DNA of 64,000 bases from Saprospiraceae bacterium (GTDB lineage Bacteria; Bacteroidota; Bacteroidia; Chitinophagales; Saprospiraceae): positions 1-64,000 of the forward strand of contig JAEUUP010000130.1 of the NCBI GenBank assembly GCA_016787525.1, read 5' to 3'. Position numbers and translations under genes: made by a program. Shown piece after piece: positions 29,395 to 37,515 of this stretch (positions are counted from its first letter, which is position 1; every line of letters begins with the position of its first letter). The notes beneath the pieces were generated by a model. It was not told the origin of the DNA. It worked only from the letters and a program-made list of their open reading frames with translations, and did not search any database.

Positions 29395-29994
29395 ATGAAA
29401 GAAATGTGGAATTCTCGCTATGGTGAGTTGCAATTCGCCTACGGTACTGAACCCAATGTGTTTTTTAAAGAACAAATTGATGCTTTGCCCGTGGGTAAAA
29501 TCCTATTGCCATCGGAAGGCGAGGGACGTAACGCCGTTTATGCGGCTTCTTTGGGTTGGGATGTTGTGGCATTTGATTTCAGTGCAGAAGGTAAACAAAA
29601 AGCCTTGCAACTAGCTGAAAGTCAAGGTGTTACCATTCGTTATTTCGTGTCTGATGCGGCTGAGTTTGATATTGATGAAACGTTTGACGTAGTGGCTTTG
29701 ATATATGCGCATTTACCCCCCTCAGTACGAAAGGCTTTTAATGCTAAAATTCCGAAATTTTTGAAACCAAACGGTTTGTTGATTGCCGAAGTTTTTTCAC
29801 CGAATCAAATATTGAATAATCGCCCATCAGGAGGACCCAAGGATGTATCAATGGTGTACGATATAGACTTATTTAAAACAGAATTTCCAACGTTAAAAGT
29901 TTTAATAGCAGAAGAATTGACTGTTGAATTGTCAGAAGGTTTATACCACAATGGCTTGGGTGATGTGGTGCGTTTTGTGGGTCAAAAAGTATAG
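29395..29994 (+). CDS. Class I SAM-dependent methyltransferase (TehB-like)
   Basis: A 199-residue soluble methyltransferase. The SAM-binding region ILLPSEGEGRNAVYAASLGWDVVAFDFS (about residues 36-63) has E-G-E-G-R-N in place of the common D-x-G-x-G, as in the TehB/thiol-methyltransferase-like group. It opens with MWNSRYGELQFAYGTEPN, also typical. One bp separates it from cydB. Its location at the head of a sulfide/persulfide cluster suggests methylation of a toxic small molecule (a chalcogenide or thiol), which is inference. The motif at 29716 is read as LPPSVRK. Confidence 0.78.
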   Translation: MKEMWNSRYGELQFAYGTEPNVFFKEQIDALPVGKILLPSEGEGRNAVYAASLGWDVVAFDFSAEGKQKALQLAESQGVTIRYFVSDAAEFDIDETFDVVALIYAHLPPSVRKAFNAKIPKFLKPNGLLIAEVFSPNQILNNRPSGGPKDVSMVYDIDLFKTEFPTLKVLIAEELTVELSEGLYHNGLGDVVRFVGQKV

Positions 29995-30066
29995 CATTTT
30001 TATTTGCCGATAGTTTAACTGAAAAAAACAAGATAAAAACTGGGCGATACTGAGGGGGGTGACAAT

Positions 30067-30103
30067 AAAAGGCTTGATTATCTAATTGATAATCAAGCCT
30101 TTT
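30067..30103 (+). terminator. Intrinsic terminator of the cyd-methyltransferase operon
   Basis: Arms 30067-30082 and 30088-30103 are perfect 16-bp complements (AAAAGGCTTGATTATC) with a 5-nt loop, and the right arm ends in a T-run. It lies 72 bp after the methyltransferase stop; a 6-G copy of the dispersed motif (30048-30059) precedes it. Confidence 0.8.
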
Positions 30104-30140
30104 TATTTTAAAAAAATGGTTTCAAATCAAAAAGCCCAAA

Positions 30141-30184
30141 GTAACAAAAGTAACCAACTAGTTTTTGGGTTGTAACGACCTTTG
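30141..30184 (+). promoter_or_regulatory. Promoter of the rhodanese-Usp gene with Crp/Fnr-like site
   Basis: GTAACAAAAGTAAC (30141-30154) precedes GACCTTTG (30177-30184), a near-match to TAnnTTTG, by 22 bp. The spacing equals that of the other promoters in the cluster. An 11-bp perfect hairpin (30214-30245) follows in the leader. Confidence 0.55.
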
Positions 30185-30213
30185 CAGTATTGGTTTTCTA
30201 TTTACACTTGTTT

Positions 30214-30245
30214 CTCAACGAAATGCTTAATGGTATTTCGTTGAG
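30214..30245 (+). other. Leader hairpin upstream of the rhodanese-Usp gene
   Basis: CTCAACGAAAT and ATTTCGTTGAG form a perfect 11-bp stem with a 10-nt loop, 45 bp before the start codon and about 25 nt after the predicted transcription start. It may stabilise the mRNA or attenuate transcription; no T-run follows. Confidence 0.55.
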
Positions 30246-30289
30246 AATTTTTAAGTAAAAACTTTTCAATAGATAAAAAATAATTTCAA

Positions 30290-31420
30290 ATGTCATCAAT
30301 AATAGTAGATGTGCGCTCCCTAGAAGAATGGCAATATGATGGACACGCCGAATGTACCGTCAATTATCCATTGGATAAATTCCCTTCCTATATAGAGAGT
30401 TTGAGGACTTATGATAAGGTTGTTTTGGTTTGTCGCAGTGGCAATCGTGCCAATCATGCGATGGATTTGCTTAAAAAAGCTGGGATTAAAAACGTAGAAA
30501 ATAAAGGTACTTGGCAAAATGTGAACTGTGCAAAAATCAACGGCGAAGCCAAACCGCAAAAAGAGAAGATAGATACCCCTCGCACCGAAACGCTTAAAGT
30601 ATTAATCCCCACAGATTTTTCGGTGCAAGCCGAATATGCTTATATCATGGTGCAACGGTTGGCGGAACGGGCGAATATTGATATTCATTTTGCTCATGTT
30701 CTTGACGTGCCTGATACCGTCACGATGGGTAAAAACGGCACTATCGAAACCTGTGGCGAGATAGATGCGGGTTATGTCACTTCTCAAAAAAATATAGTTG
30801 AAAGAAAACTTAATAATCTGAAAACGCTCTATGGAGAGGATATTCAAACGCACTTGATATTGGGTAAAGTCACTCAAGCAACCGTCAAATTTGCCGAAGA
30901 AAATGATTTTGATTTGGTGGTAATGGGTACAAAAGGGGCTTGGGGATTGAAAGAGATGTTATCGGGAACAGAGGCGCAAAGCATTGCCAGACGCTCAAAA
31001 GTGCCTTTACTCACTTTGATGTGTGATAGGTCGGATTTGGATATTGAAAATATCCTTTTGGTACATGATTTTACTAAAAATGAAAAAGCAGATTTAAAAC
31101 TTATACATAAACTTATTAAGGCTTTTAATACCAAAATTCACCTTTTACAAGTCGTTCCGAGACAAACTGAGCGTGAAGAACAAGCCACTTTAGAGGCAAT
31201 GAAACAATTTGCGGCACATAATAAATTAACCAACATACAAACACACATCATCAAAGATAGCGATGTTGAAAAAGGCGTAACGCACTTTGCGCAATTGAGT
31301 ATCATGGATATTATATGTATCGGTACGCATGGAAAGGGCGGCTTTTTTCATAAAAGTGCTACTGAAAAATTGATTAATCACTTATTCAAGCCGATTATTT
31401 CATTTCATTTAGAGGCATAA
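30290..31420 (+). CDS. Rhodanese domain fused to two universal stress protein domains
   Basis: A 376-residue cytosolic protein. Residues 1-95 are a rhodanese-like domain with an active-site loop VCRSGNRA (Cys about 48). Residues about 100-245 form a UspA domain with the nucleotide-binding pattern VVMGTKGAWGLKEMLSGTEAQSIAR, and residues about 250-376 a second, degenerate UspA (IICIGTHGKGGFFHKSATEKLI). It probably handles protein- or glutathione-bound persulfide under stress. It leads a run of sulfur-transport genes and has its own Crp/Fnr-like promoter site. It carries no motif copy; the motif gap 30059-32518 is the largest of the window. Confidence 0.85.
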   Translation: MSSIIVDVRSLEEWQYDGHAECTVNYPLDKFPSYIESLRTYDKVVLVCRSGNRANHAMDLLKKAGIKNVENKGTWQNVNCAKINGEAKPQKEKIDTPRTETLKVLIPTDFSVQAEYAYIMVQRLAERANIDIHFAHVLDVPDTVTMGKNGTIETCGEIDAGYVTSQKNIVERKLNNLKTLYGEDIQTHLILGKVTQATVKFAEENDFDLVVMGTKGAWGLKEMLSGTEAQSIARRSKVPLLTLMCDRSDLDIENILLVHDFTKNEKADLKLIHKLIKAFNTKIHLLQVVPRQTEREEQATLEAMKQFAAHNKLTNIQTHIIKDSDVEKGVTHFAQLSIMDIICIGTHGKGGFFHKSATEKLINHLFKPIISFHLEA

Positions 31421-31486
31421 TATTACGGGGCATTGACATACATTTAAATGCATTTTTACATTCCACTTACAAAATTTTTAGAACAA

Positions 31487-32044
31487 ATGTTAGAACTCAT
31501 CAAGCAAACATGGTCATGGTGGTTTTCAGGAGCGGCAATCGCTTCCATCATGTTTTTTATGCTTTTTTTCGGACAGTCTTTTGGCTTTTCAGCCAATCTG
31601 AGGACGATATGCTCAGCAGCAGGTTGTGGCAAATCTGTTAAGTTTTTTGATTTTAATTGGAAAAGCCAAATATGGAATCTTGTGTTTTTGGTCGGGGCTA
31701 TTATTGGTGGCTTTATCGCTAATCAATTTTTATCCAACGGCGAGCCTGTCAATATATCGGCTGAAACCATACAAGATTTATCAAAAATGGGTATTTCTGC
31801 GCCCACATCTGCACAACCCGACGAGCTATTCAGCCTCAATGCTATTTTCTCTTTAAAAGGCTTTTTAATATTGGCTTTGGGCGGTTTGATGGTTGGTTTT
31901 GGTGCGCGATATGGTGGAGGTTGCACTTCGGGGCACGCCATCAGTGGTTTATCAGATTTACAATTACCATCATTGATTGCCGTTGTTGGCTTTTTCATCG
32001 GAGGGTTATTGATGACTTTTGTACTATTTCCATTAATTTTTTAA
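31487..32044 (+). CDS. YeeE/YedE family sulfur transporter, first half
   Basis: A 185-residue membrane protein with about five helices. It has the family Cys motif [17 protein letters not shown] (about residues 144-160) and an earlier pair of cysteines ([12 protein letters not shown]). YeeE/YedE (DUF395) proteins take up thiosulfate or related sulfur species, and in many bacteria the gene is split in two as here. I start at ATG 31487 ([11 protein letters not shown]), the family-like opening, rather than 31448. It follows the rhodanese-Usp gene by 66 bp and the second half by 49 bp. Confidence 0.85.
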   Translation: MLELIKQTWSWWFSGAAIASIMFFMLFFGQSFGFSANLRTICSAAGCGKSVKFFDFNWKSQIWNLVFLVGAIIGGFIANQFLSNGEPVNISAETIQDLSKMGISAPTSAQPDELFSLNAIFSLKGFLILALGGLMVGFGARYGGGCTSGHAISGLSDLQLPSLIAVVGFFIGGLLMTFVLFPLIF

Positions 32045-32093
32045 GTTCTTAAAAAAGAGCTTTTTTAAATAAAAATATCTAAGTACCGCAATC

Positions 32094-32507
32094 ATGAAAT
32101 TTTTAAAATTCCTTATACTCGGTATCATTTTCGGTATCGTCATGGCAAAATCCGAGGCATTCTCATGGTATCGCATCCAAGAGATGTTCCGTTTTCAAGC
32201 CTTTCACATGTACGGCATCATCGGAACAGCTGTTATATTGGGTGTTTTGGGTGTCTTTTTAATTAAAAAGTTTAATTTAAAAGACTTTTATGGCAACCCT
32301 ATCACATTTTACCCAAAAGAGAAATCTATTGTCCGCTACTTAGTAGGTGGTACTATTTTCGGTTTAGGTTGGGCTTTAAGTGGTGCTTGCCCTGGTCCAA
32401 TGGTCGTAAACATTGGCTATGGTTATTTGGGTATGATAGTCGTCTTCTTTTTCGCTATCGTAGGTACGTATCTCTATGGATATTTTAAGGATAGATTACC
32501 TCACTAA
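32094..32507 (+). CDS. YeeE/YedE family sulfur transporter, second half
   Basis: A 137-residue membrane protein with four helices and the conserved Cys segment LGWALSGACPGPMVVNIG (about residues 94-111). It pairs with the upstream half to form a complete thiosulfate/sulfur-compound permease. The motif (32518-32529) lies 10 bp after the stop, followed by a terminator hairpin. Confidence 0.85.
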   Translation: MKFLKFLILGIIFGIVMAKSEAFSWYRIQEMFRFQAFHMYGIIGTAVILGVLGVFLIKKFNLKDFYGNPITFYPKEKSIVRYLVGGTIFGLGWALSGACPGPMVVNIGYGYLGMIVVFFFAIVGTYLYGYFKDRLPH

Positions 32508-32578
32508 ATTACTCAAATACTGAGGGGGGTATATTCAATGAAAACGAATTTTTAAAAAAATATTTTAGAGCAATATTG

Positions 32579-32642
32579 AAAGGCATTAAATAAAAACAAG
32601 CATTTAGAACCATTACTAAAAGCCTTTTTATTTAATGCCTTT
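32579..32642 (+). terminator. Intrinsic terminator after the YeeE/YedE pair
   Basis: AAAGGCATTAAATAAAAA (32579-32596) and its exact complement (32625-32642) form an 18-bp stem with a 28-nt loop, and a T-run follows. It separates the transporter genes from the porin gene. Confidence 0.7.
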
Positions 32643-32667
32643 TTTATTAAAATTCACCTAAAAAGAT

Positions 32668-34092
32668 ATGAATAAGTCTATTTTAATAATGGGTTTGATG
32701 TTGGGGTTTAACACATTTATGAGAGCACAGCACCAAGAGGTACACGAAAAACCCGATATTTGGAAAGGCAAACAAAACCAAACGGAAGACACTACATCAC
32801 TGCTAAATGCTTTTAAAAAAGGACATATCCACGGTCATTTTAGATATTATTTCATGGCTACTGATAATGAAAAAAACTTGTCAGATTATCATGCCAATGC
32901 TGCGGGTGGGGGTATCCGTTTTGAAACAGCCAATTTTCATGGTTTTCAATTTGGTGTGAGTGGGTTTTATGTATTCAATTTAGGGTCATCTGATTTGACA
33001 AAACTTGACCCCACTACAGGTCAGAGCAATCGTTATGAAATTGGTTTATTTGACCAAGAAGACCCTACAAATGGTAAAGATATTGACCGTTTGGAGGAGT
33101 TTTTCTTAAAATATAACTACAAAAAATCGCATATTTCTTTTGGTAGACAGTTGTTGAACACACCTTTTATTAATCTGCAAGACGGGCGTATGCGTCCCAC
33201 AGGTGTTGAAGGTGTTTGGGGTGAAACAAATGATATAAAAAATACAAAAATAGAAGGTGGTTGGTTGTACGCCATATCTCCAAGAGGGACAACTAAATGG
33301 TATTCAGTTGGAGAATCCATCGGTTTGTATCCAGTAGGAGTAAATACTGAGGGGGTAAAATCAGGTTATGCCGACCATTTGGAAAGCAAAGGCATCGCTA
33401 TGTTAGGGGTTAATACCAATGTCAATAAATTTTTGAAAGTACAAGCTTGGGAGATGTACGTCGAAAATATATTAAATACAGTCCTTTTGCAGGTGGATGC
33501 CGAATTTTCATTAAAAAATACATCAAAACTCTTTGCAGCAGGACAGATTGTTCGGCAAAATGCCATCAAAGAAGGCGGTAATGACAATCCTACCAAAACT
33601 TATTTTGAAAAAGATGGAAAATCCTTAACTTACGGTGCGAAAGTAGGTTGGAAAAACAAAGATTTGGAAGCATCATTCAATTATAACCGTATTACCGCTG
33701 AAGGACGTTATTTGATGCCAAGGGAATGGGGAAGAGAACCATTTTTTACTTTTATGCCCCGCGAAAGAAATGAAGGGCTGGGTGATGTACATGCTTTTAT
33801 GGGTAAAATAAACTATAATATGCCTAAAAAAGGCTTAAAAACGTCTTTAGCCATGGGTTATTATCAATTACCAGATGTTAAAAATTTCAGACTCAACAAA
33901 TACGGATTACCTTCGTACGCTCAAATCAATGCCGATGTGCGCTATACTTTTGAAGGCACGCTTAAGGGTTTAGAGGCTCAGTTATTATTAGCGCATAAAT
34001 TTAAGAATGGATATGTGTATGATAATTATAAATTTGTAATCAATAAAGTCAATATGACGCTCTATAATTTCATACTCAACTATCATTTTTGA
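32668..34092 (+). CDS. OprD-like outer-membrane porin
   Basis: A 474-residue outer-membrane protein: a signal peptide (1-20, ending FMRAQ), then HGHFRYYFMATDNEKNLSDYHANAAGGGIRFETANFHGFQFGVSGFYVFNLGS, the typical start of OprD-family barrels, many alternating beta strands, and a C-terminal strand NFILNYHF ending in Phe. It could admit thiosulfate, sulfite or an organic sulfur compound across the outer membrane, given its position between sulfur transport and regulator genes (inference). The motif at 33345 is read as NTEGVKSG. Confidence 0.8.
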   Translation: MNKSILIMGLMLGFNTFMRAQHQEVHEKPDIWKGKQNQTEDTTSLLNAFKKGHIHGHFRYYFMATDNEKNLSDYHANAAGGGIRFETANFHGFQFGVSGFYVFNLGSSDLTKLDPTTGQSNRYEIGLFDQEDPTNGKDIDRLEEFFLKYNYKKSHISFGRQLLNTPFINLQDGRMRPTGVEGVWGETNDIKNTKIEGGWLYAISPRGTTKWYSVGESIGLYPVGVNTEGVKSGYADHLESKGIAMLGVNTNVNKFLKVQAWEMYVENILNTVLLQVDAEFSLKNTSKLFAAGQIVRQNAIKEGGNDNPTKTYFEKDGKSLTYGAKVGWKNKDLEASFNYNRITAEGRYLMPREWGREPFFTFMPRERNEGLGDVHAFMGKINYNMPKKGLKTSLAMGYYQLPDVKNFRLNKYGLPSYAQINADVRYTFEGTLKGLEAQLLLAHKFKNGYVYDNYKFVINKVNMTLYNFILNYHF

Positions 34093-34140
34093 TATTTTGT
34101 GTAGGATTTTAAGATTTTATTTTAAAAAACGTAACCATAT

Positions 34141-34776
34141 ATGATTCTGGATAAACAACTGGCAAACATTTTTGAACCCAATTTAATAAAAGAAATCGAA
34201 GCATTAGGAGAACCAAAAACTTATAAAGAAGGCGATATTATCATGGACTATGACAAACATATCCGAATGATGCCTTTTATAACAAAAGGTACTGTAAAGG
34301 TGCTGCGCAAAGATGAAAATGGAAAGGAATTACTGTTGTACTATCTTTCAAGCTCTGAGAGTTGTTCGATGGCATACAGTTGTTGTATGGAAGCCAAAAA
34401 AAGTGAAGTCAAAGCTATTGCCGAGGACAATGTCGAGCTGATAGGGATACCACACAGCAAACTGGATGAATGGTTGTGCAAATATCCATCATGGAAAACG
34501 TATATCATGCGTAGTTTCAATGACCGCTTCAATGAAATGTTACGCTCTATCGAAAGTATTGCTTTTCATAAATTAGACCAACGGCTTGTCAATTATTTAA
34601 AAGAAAAACAACGTCTCACGGGTTCAAGTATCATAAAAGCTTCTCATTATTTGATAGCAGATGAAATGGCAACCTCCAGAGTTGTCATTTCTCGATTACT
34701 CAAGCAGTTAGAAAATGATGGAAAAGTCATTTTGTATCGCAATGAAATAAAATTGTTGAAAGCCATTAATGAATAA
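34141..34776 (+). CDS. Crp/Fnr family transcriptional regulator with Cys cluster
   Basis: A 211-residue regulator: a cyclic-nucleotide-binding-like beta roll (about 20-115), a dimerisation helix and a winged helix-turn-helix (about 150-205, with DEMATSRVVISRLLKQLENDGKV). The sensor region has Cys75, Cys81, Cys82 and Cys113 (segment SSSESCSMAYSCCMEA), unlike the N-terminal FNR iron-sulfur pattern. Its position among persulfide and bd-oxidase genes, and the shared palindrome before four neighbouring transcription units, suggest a sulfide/persulfide or redox sensor that activates them. A motif-built hairpin terminates the gene. Confidence 0.82.
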   Translation: MILDKQLANIFEPNLIKEIEALGEPKTYKEGDIIMDYDKHIRMMPFITKGTVKVLRKDENGKELLLYYLSSSESCSMAYSCCMEAKKSEVKAIAEDNVELIGIPHSKLDEWLCKYPSWKTYIMRSFNDRFNEMLRSIESIAFHKLDQRLVNYLKEKQRLTGSSIIKASHYLIADEMATSRVVISRLLKQLENDGKVILYRNEIKLLKAINE

Positions 34777-34785
34777 AAACACCTC

Positions 34786-34854
34786 AATACTGAGGGGGTA
34801 AACAAAGAGCGTCAATCGTCGGATTGATGCTCTTTGTTTTACCCCCTCAGTATT
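34786..34854. terminator. Hairpin built from an inverted pair of dispersed motifs
   Basis: CAATACTGAGGGGGTA at the left and TACCCCCTCAGTATTG at the right are the outer parts of a stem that continues through AACAAAGAGC and GTCAATC (one bulged T and one mismatch), loop about 4 nt. It starts 10 bp after the Crp/Fnr stop. The two motif copies are 34788-34798 and 34842-34852. It probably acts as a terminator. Confidence 0.8.
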
Positions 34855-34898
34855 GTAACATTTGTAACGATGTATCGGTTTGTAGCACTCTACCTTTG
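34855..34898 (+). promoter_or_regulatory. TauE promoter with Crp/Fnr-like site
   Basis: GTAACATTTGTAAC (34855-34868) is followed after 22 bp by TACCTTTG (34891-34898), an exact TAnnTTTG box. Taking the box as -11 to -4 puts the start near 34902 and the palindrome centre near -40.5. It directly abuts the preceding motif hairpin. Confidence 0.7.
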
Positions 34899-34940
34899 TG
34901 CCATTATTTAATCGAACATTTAAAAATCACTTCAAATAGT

Positions 34941-35747
34941 ATGGGAGTCTTGGGCTTATTATTGGCAATAATTGTCGGTATTTCGTTGGGTTTAATTGGT
35001 AGTGGCGGTTCAATCTTGACTGTCCCTATTTTGGTTTATGTCATGGGCGTTGAGCCTGTATTGGCTACGGCTTACTCCCTTTTTATAGTAGGCACTACGG
35101 CTTTAGTCGGTGGCATACAAAGTGCTATTCAGAAAAAAGTAGATTTCAAAACAGTCTTGATATTTGGCATTCCTTCTATTGCTGCCGTGTTTCTGACACG
35201 CCTTTGGCTTGTTCCAATGATTCCAAAACAAATAATGAGCATTGGCTCATTTGTGGTGACAAAGCCCATCGCCTTAATGGTTTTATTTGCCATTGTCATG
35301 ATTGCAGCTTCTATATCCATGATTGTACCAAGTAAAAATAAAGACAATGCGCCAGACGATACAGATACGCTTATGTCTTATAACTATCCCATGATACTTT
35401 TAGAAGGTACAGTTGTCGGTGTTTTGACAGGTTTAGTAGGTGCTGGTGGAGGTTTTTTGATTATACCAGCTTTAGTCATATTGGCTAAAATGCCAATGAA
35501 ATTAGCTGTTGGGACATCTCTTTTTATCATTGCCGCCAAATCATTAATCGGGTTTGTGGGCGATATGCAAGGCGACGAAATCATAGATTGGACACTTTTG
35601 GGTGGTTTTACCTTGGCGGCAGTTATTGGTATTTTTATTGGTATTTTCCTTTCTAAAAAAATAGCGGGTGATAAATTAAAAACGGCTTTTGGGTGGTTTG
35701 TTTTGATTATGGGCTTTTATATCATCGCAAAAGAATTATTTTTTTAG
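34941..35747 (+). CDS. TauE/SafE family sulfite/sulfonate exporter
   Basis: A 268-residue membrane protein with two similar halves of hydrophobic helices: IIVGISLGLIGSGGSILTVPILVYVMGVEPVLATAYSLFIVG and its echo VVGVLTGLVGAGGGFLIIPALVILAKMPMKLAVGTSLFIIA. This is the TauE/SafE family, which exports sulfite, sulfoacetate or related anions. ATG 34941 is chosen; the longer frame from 34824 runs through the motif hairpin and the promoter. TauE next to a CstB-like enzyme recalls the staphylococcal cst sulfide-detoxification operon. Confidence 0.88.
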   Translation: MGVLGLLLAIIVGISLGLIGSGGSILTVPILVYVMGVEPVLATAYSLFIVGTTALVGGIQSAIQKKVDFKTVLIFGIPSIAAVFLTRLWLVPMIPKQIMSIGSFVVTKPIALMVLFAIVMIAASISMIVPSKNKDNAPDDTDTLMSYNYPMILLEGTVVGVLTGLVGAGGGFLIIPALVILAKMPMKLAVGTSLFIIAAKSLIGFVGDMQGDEIIDWTLLGGFTLAAVIGIFIGIFLSKKIAGDKLKTAFGWFVLIMGFYIIAKELFF

Positions 35748-35754
35748 TGAAATA

Positions 35755-35873
35755 CCCCCTCAGTATAAGCACCTTCCGAGTCTAAAAAAATTACTCTAAC
35801 ATTGATACCGACATTAAAAACTTCGGTTACAAAAGACCTTATGGGTGCTTACAGCATCATACAAGGTCTTTTG
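35755..35873 (+). terminator. Motif copy and hairpin after the TauE gene
   Basis: A motif copy (35755-35765) starts 8 bp after the stop. Further on, CAAAAGACCTT (35830-35840) and AAGGTCTTTTG (35863-35873) form an 11-bp stem followed by a T-run, a likely intrinsic terminator with an imperfectly paired inner loop. Confidence 0.65.
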
Positions 35874-35944
35874 TTTTTAAAGCATAAATAATTTAAAACC
35901 AATAAATTAATAGGCTTATTTGATTGAATTTAAGGTTTTAAAAT

Positions 35945-35988
35945 GTAACAAAAGTAGCCATCTGGAGATTAATAAACCCTCAACTTTG
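35945..35988 (+). promoter_or_regulatory. Promoter of the CstB-like gene with Crp/Fnr-like site
   Basis: GTAACAAAAGTAGC (35945-35958) precedes CAACTTTG (35981-35988), a near-match to the -7 box, by 22 bp, the same geometry as at cydA, the rhodanese-Usp gene and TauE. Confidence 0.55.
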
Positions 35989-36036
35989 TATCATAAATTA
36001 ACAATGATTTAAATCACTTTTTAAAAAATATTCATC

Positions 36037-37437
36037 ATGTTTTTCCAACACGTTTATGACAAAAGTTTGGCTCAAGCCAGTTATTTCATTGGTTGCCAAA
36101 AAGCAGGCGAAGCCATCATTATTGATGCTAAAAGAGATATTGATACATATCTCGAAATTGCAAAACAAAACAATATGAAAATCACGCACCTCACAGAAAC
36201 GCATATCCATGCCGATTTTTTGACTGGCACAAGAGAATTGGCAGCTGTGACGGGTGCAAAAATGTACCTTTCTGACGAAGGTGGTGAAGGCTGGGAATAC
36301 GAATTTGCACACGAAGGTTTAAAAAATGGCAGCGTTATTAAAGTGGGTAATTTGACACTTGAAGTTATTCATACACCTGGTCACACGCCCGAGAGTATCT
36401 CATTTTTATTAACTGACCATCCAGCCACCAAGAAGCCTGTTATGTTATTTACAGGTGATTTTGTATTCGTTGGCGATGTCGGAAGACCCGATTTGCTTGA
36501 AAAAGCAGCAGGTGTGGTTGGTACAGCTGATGCAGGTGCAATCGAAATGTATCAATCTATTAACAAATTTAGTCAAATCCCTGACTATGTACAAGTATGG
36601 CCAGGTCACGGTGCTGGTTCGGCTTGTGGCAAAGCATTAGGTGCTGTACCCAGCACTACAGTAGGCTACGAAAAGGTAAGAAACTGGGCTTTGCAATATG
36701 AAAATGACCGCGATGGCTTTGTTAAATATCTTTTGGCTGACCAACCAGAACCACCAAAGTATTTTGCAATGATGAAAAAACTGAATAAAGTTGACCGTCC
36801 GTTATTGACTTCAGTGCCTAAACATGCACAATTGTCGCCCTCCGATTTCGTGGAAGCCATGAATAAAGGCATGAAGGTGATTGACACACGCAATAAAGTG
36901 GATTTCGCTAAAGGGCATATTGCAGGCACTATTAACATTCAAGGAAATAATGCTTTTGCAACTTGGATGGGCTGGTTTATGACTTATGACGAACCTTTTA
37001 TTTTGATTGCAGACGAAGATAAAATGGACGACTTGACTCGTAAATTGATGCGTATTGGTTTGGACAATATCTATGGATTTATCCCTTCCGATGTAGCAGC
37101 AATGGGTTTACCGCTTGAAACAAATGAAGTGATTTCGATAGAAGAGTTTAAAACACTTTTAGACAAAACAGATGTTCAAATTGTAGATGTACGGGGTGTA
37201 GCAGAGTTTAAAACAGCACATGTGAAAGGTGCAGAAAACATTTTTGTGGGTACTTTACCTCAAAATCTGGATAAATTGAACAAAGAAAAACAAATCGTTA
37301 TTCACTGTCAAAGTGGCGATAGAGCGACTATTGCAACATCTTTACTTGCAAAAAATGGTTTTAGCAATGTAAAAAACTATTCTGGTGGTATGGGCGAATG
37401 GGTCAGTAAAGGCAATACCGTTTTCTCCGAAAATTAA
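36037..37437 (+). CDS. CstB-like persulfide dioxygenase fused to two rhodanese domains
   Basis: A 466-residue cytosolic enzyme. Residues 1-250 are a metallo-beta-lactamase-fold persulfide dioxygenase: THIHADF, HTPGHTPES, TGDFVFVGDVGRPDL and GHGAGSACGK supply the non-haem iron site. A first rhodanese-like domain (about 270-355) has IADED where the Cys loop should be, so it is a pseudo-rhodanese; the second (about 365-460) has the loop HCQSGDRA and should be active. This order is that of staphylococcal CstB, which oxidises persulfides to thiosulfate. Together with TauE, the YeeE/YedE pair and cydAB it forms a sulfide-stress module. It has no motif copy. Very confident of the architecture, less of the exact product. 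Confidence 0.87.
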   Translation: MFFQHVYDKSLAQASYFIGCQKAGEAIIIDAKRDIDTYLEIAKQNNMKITHLTETHIHADFLTGTRELAAVTGAKMYLSDEGGEGWEYEFAHEGLKNGSVIKVGNLTLEVIHTPGHTPESISFLLTDHPATKKPVMLFTGDFVFVGDVGRPDLLEKAAGVVGTADAGAIEMYQSINKFSQIPDYVQVWPGHGAGSACGKALGAVPSTTVGYEKVRNWALQYENDRDGFVKYLLADQPEPPKYFAMMKKLNKVDRPLLTSVPKHAQLSPSDFVEAMNKGMKVIDTRNKVDFAKGHIAGTINIQGNNAFATWMGWFMTYDEPFILIADEDKMDDLTRKLMRIGLDNIYGFIPSDVAAMGLPLETNEVISIEEFKTLLDKTDVQIVDVRGVAEFKTAHVKGAENIFVGTLPQNLDKLNKEKQIVIHCQSGDRATIATSLLAKNGFSNVKNYSGGMGEWVSKGNTVFSEN

Positions 37438-37474
37438 TCGCTATTGAAACTGTTGCTGCGAATATTACATTTTT

Positions 37475-37507
37475 ATGTTCAGGAAACGTTTACTCTTTCC
37501 TGAACAT
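37475..37507 (+). terminator. Terminator-like hairpin after the CstB-like gene
   Basis: ATGTTCAGGAAA (37475-37486) and TTTCCTGAACAT (37496-37507) are perfect 12-bp complements with a 9-nt loop, 37 bp after the stop. It directly precedes the foldback element. Confidence 0.65.
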
Positions 37508-37515
37508 AGATGTAA

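Noticed and set aside
34824-34940. N-terminal extension of the TauE protein
   Set aside because: It runs through the motif hairpin, the Crp/Fnr-like site and the predicted -7 box; the TauE fold begins at ATG 34941.
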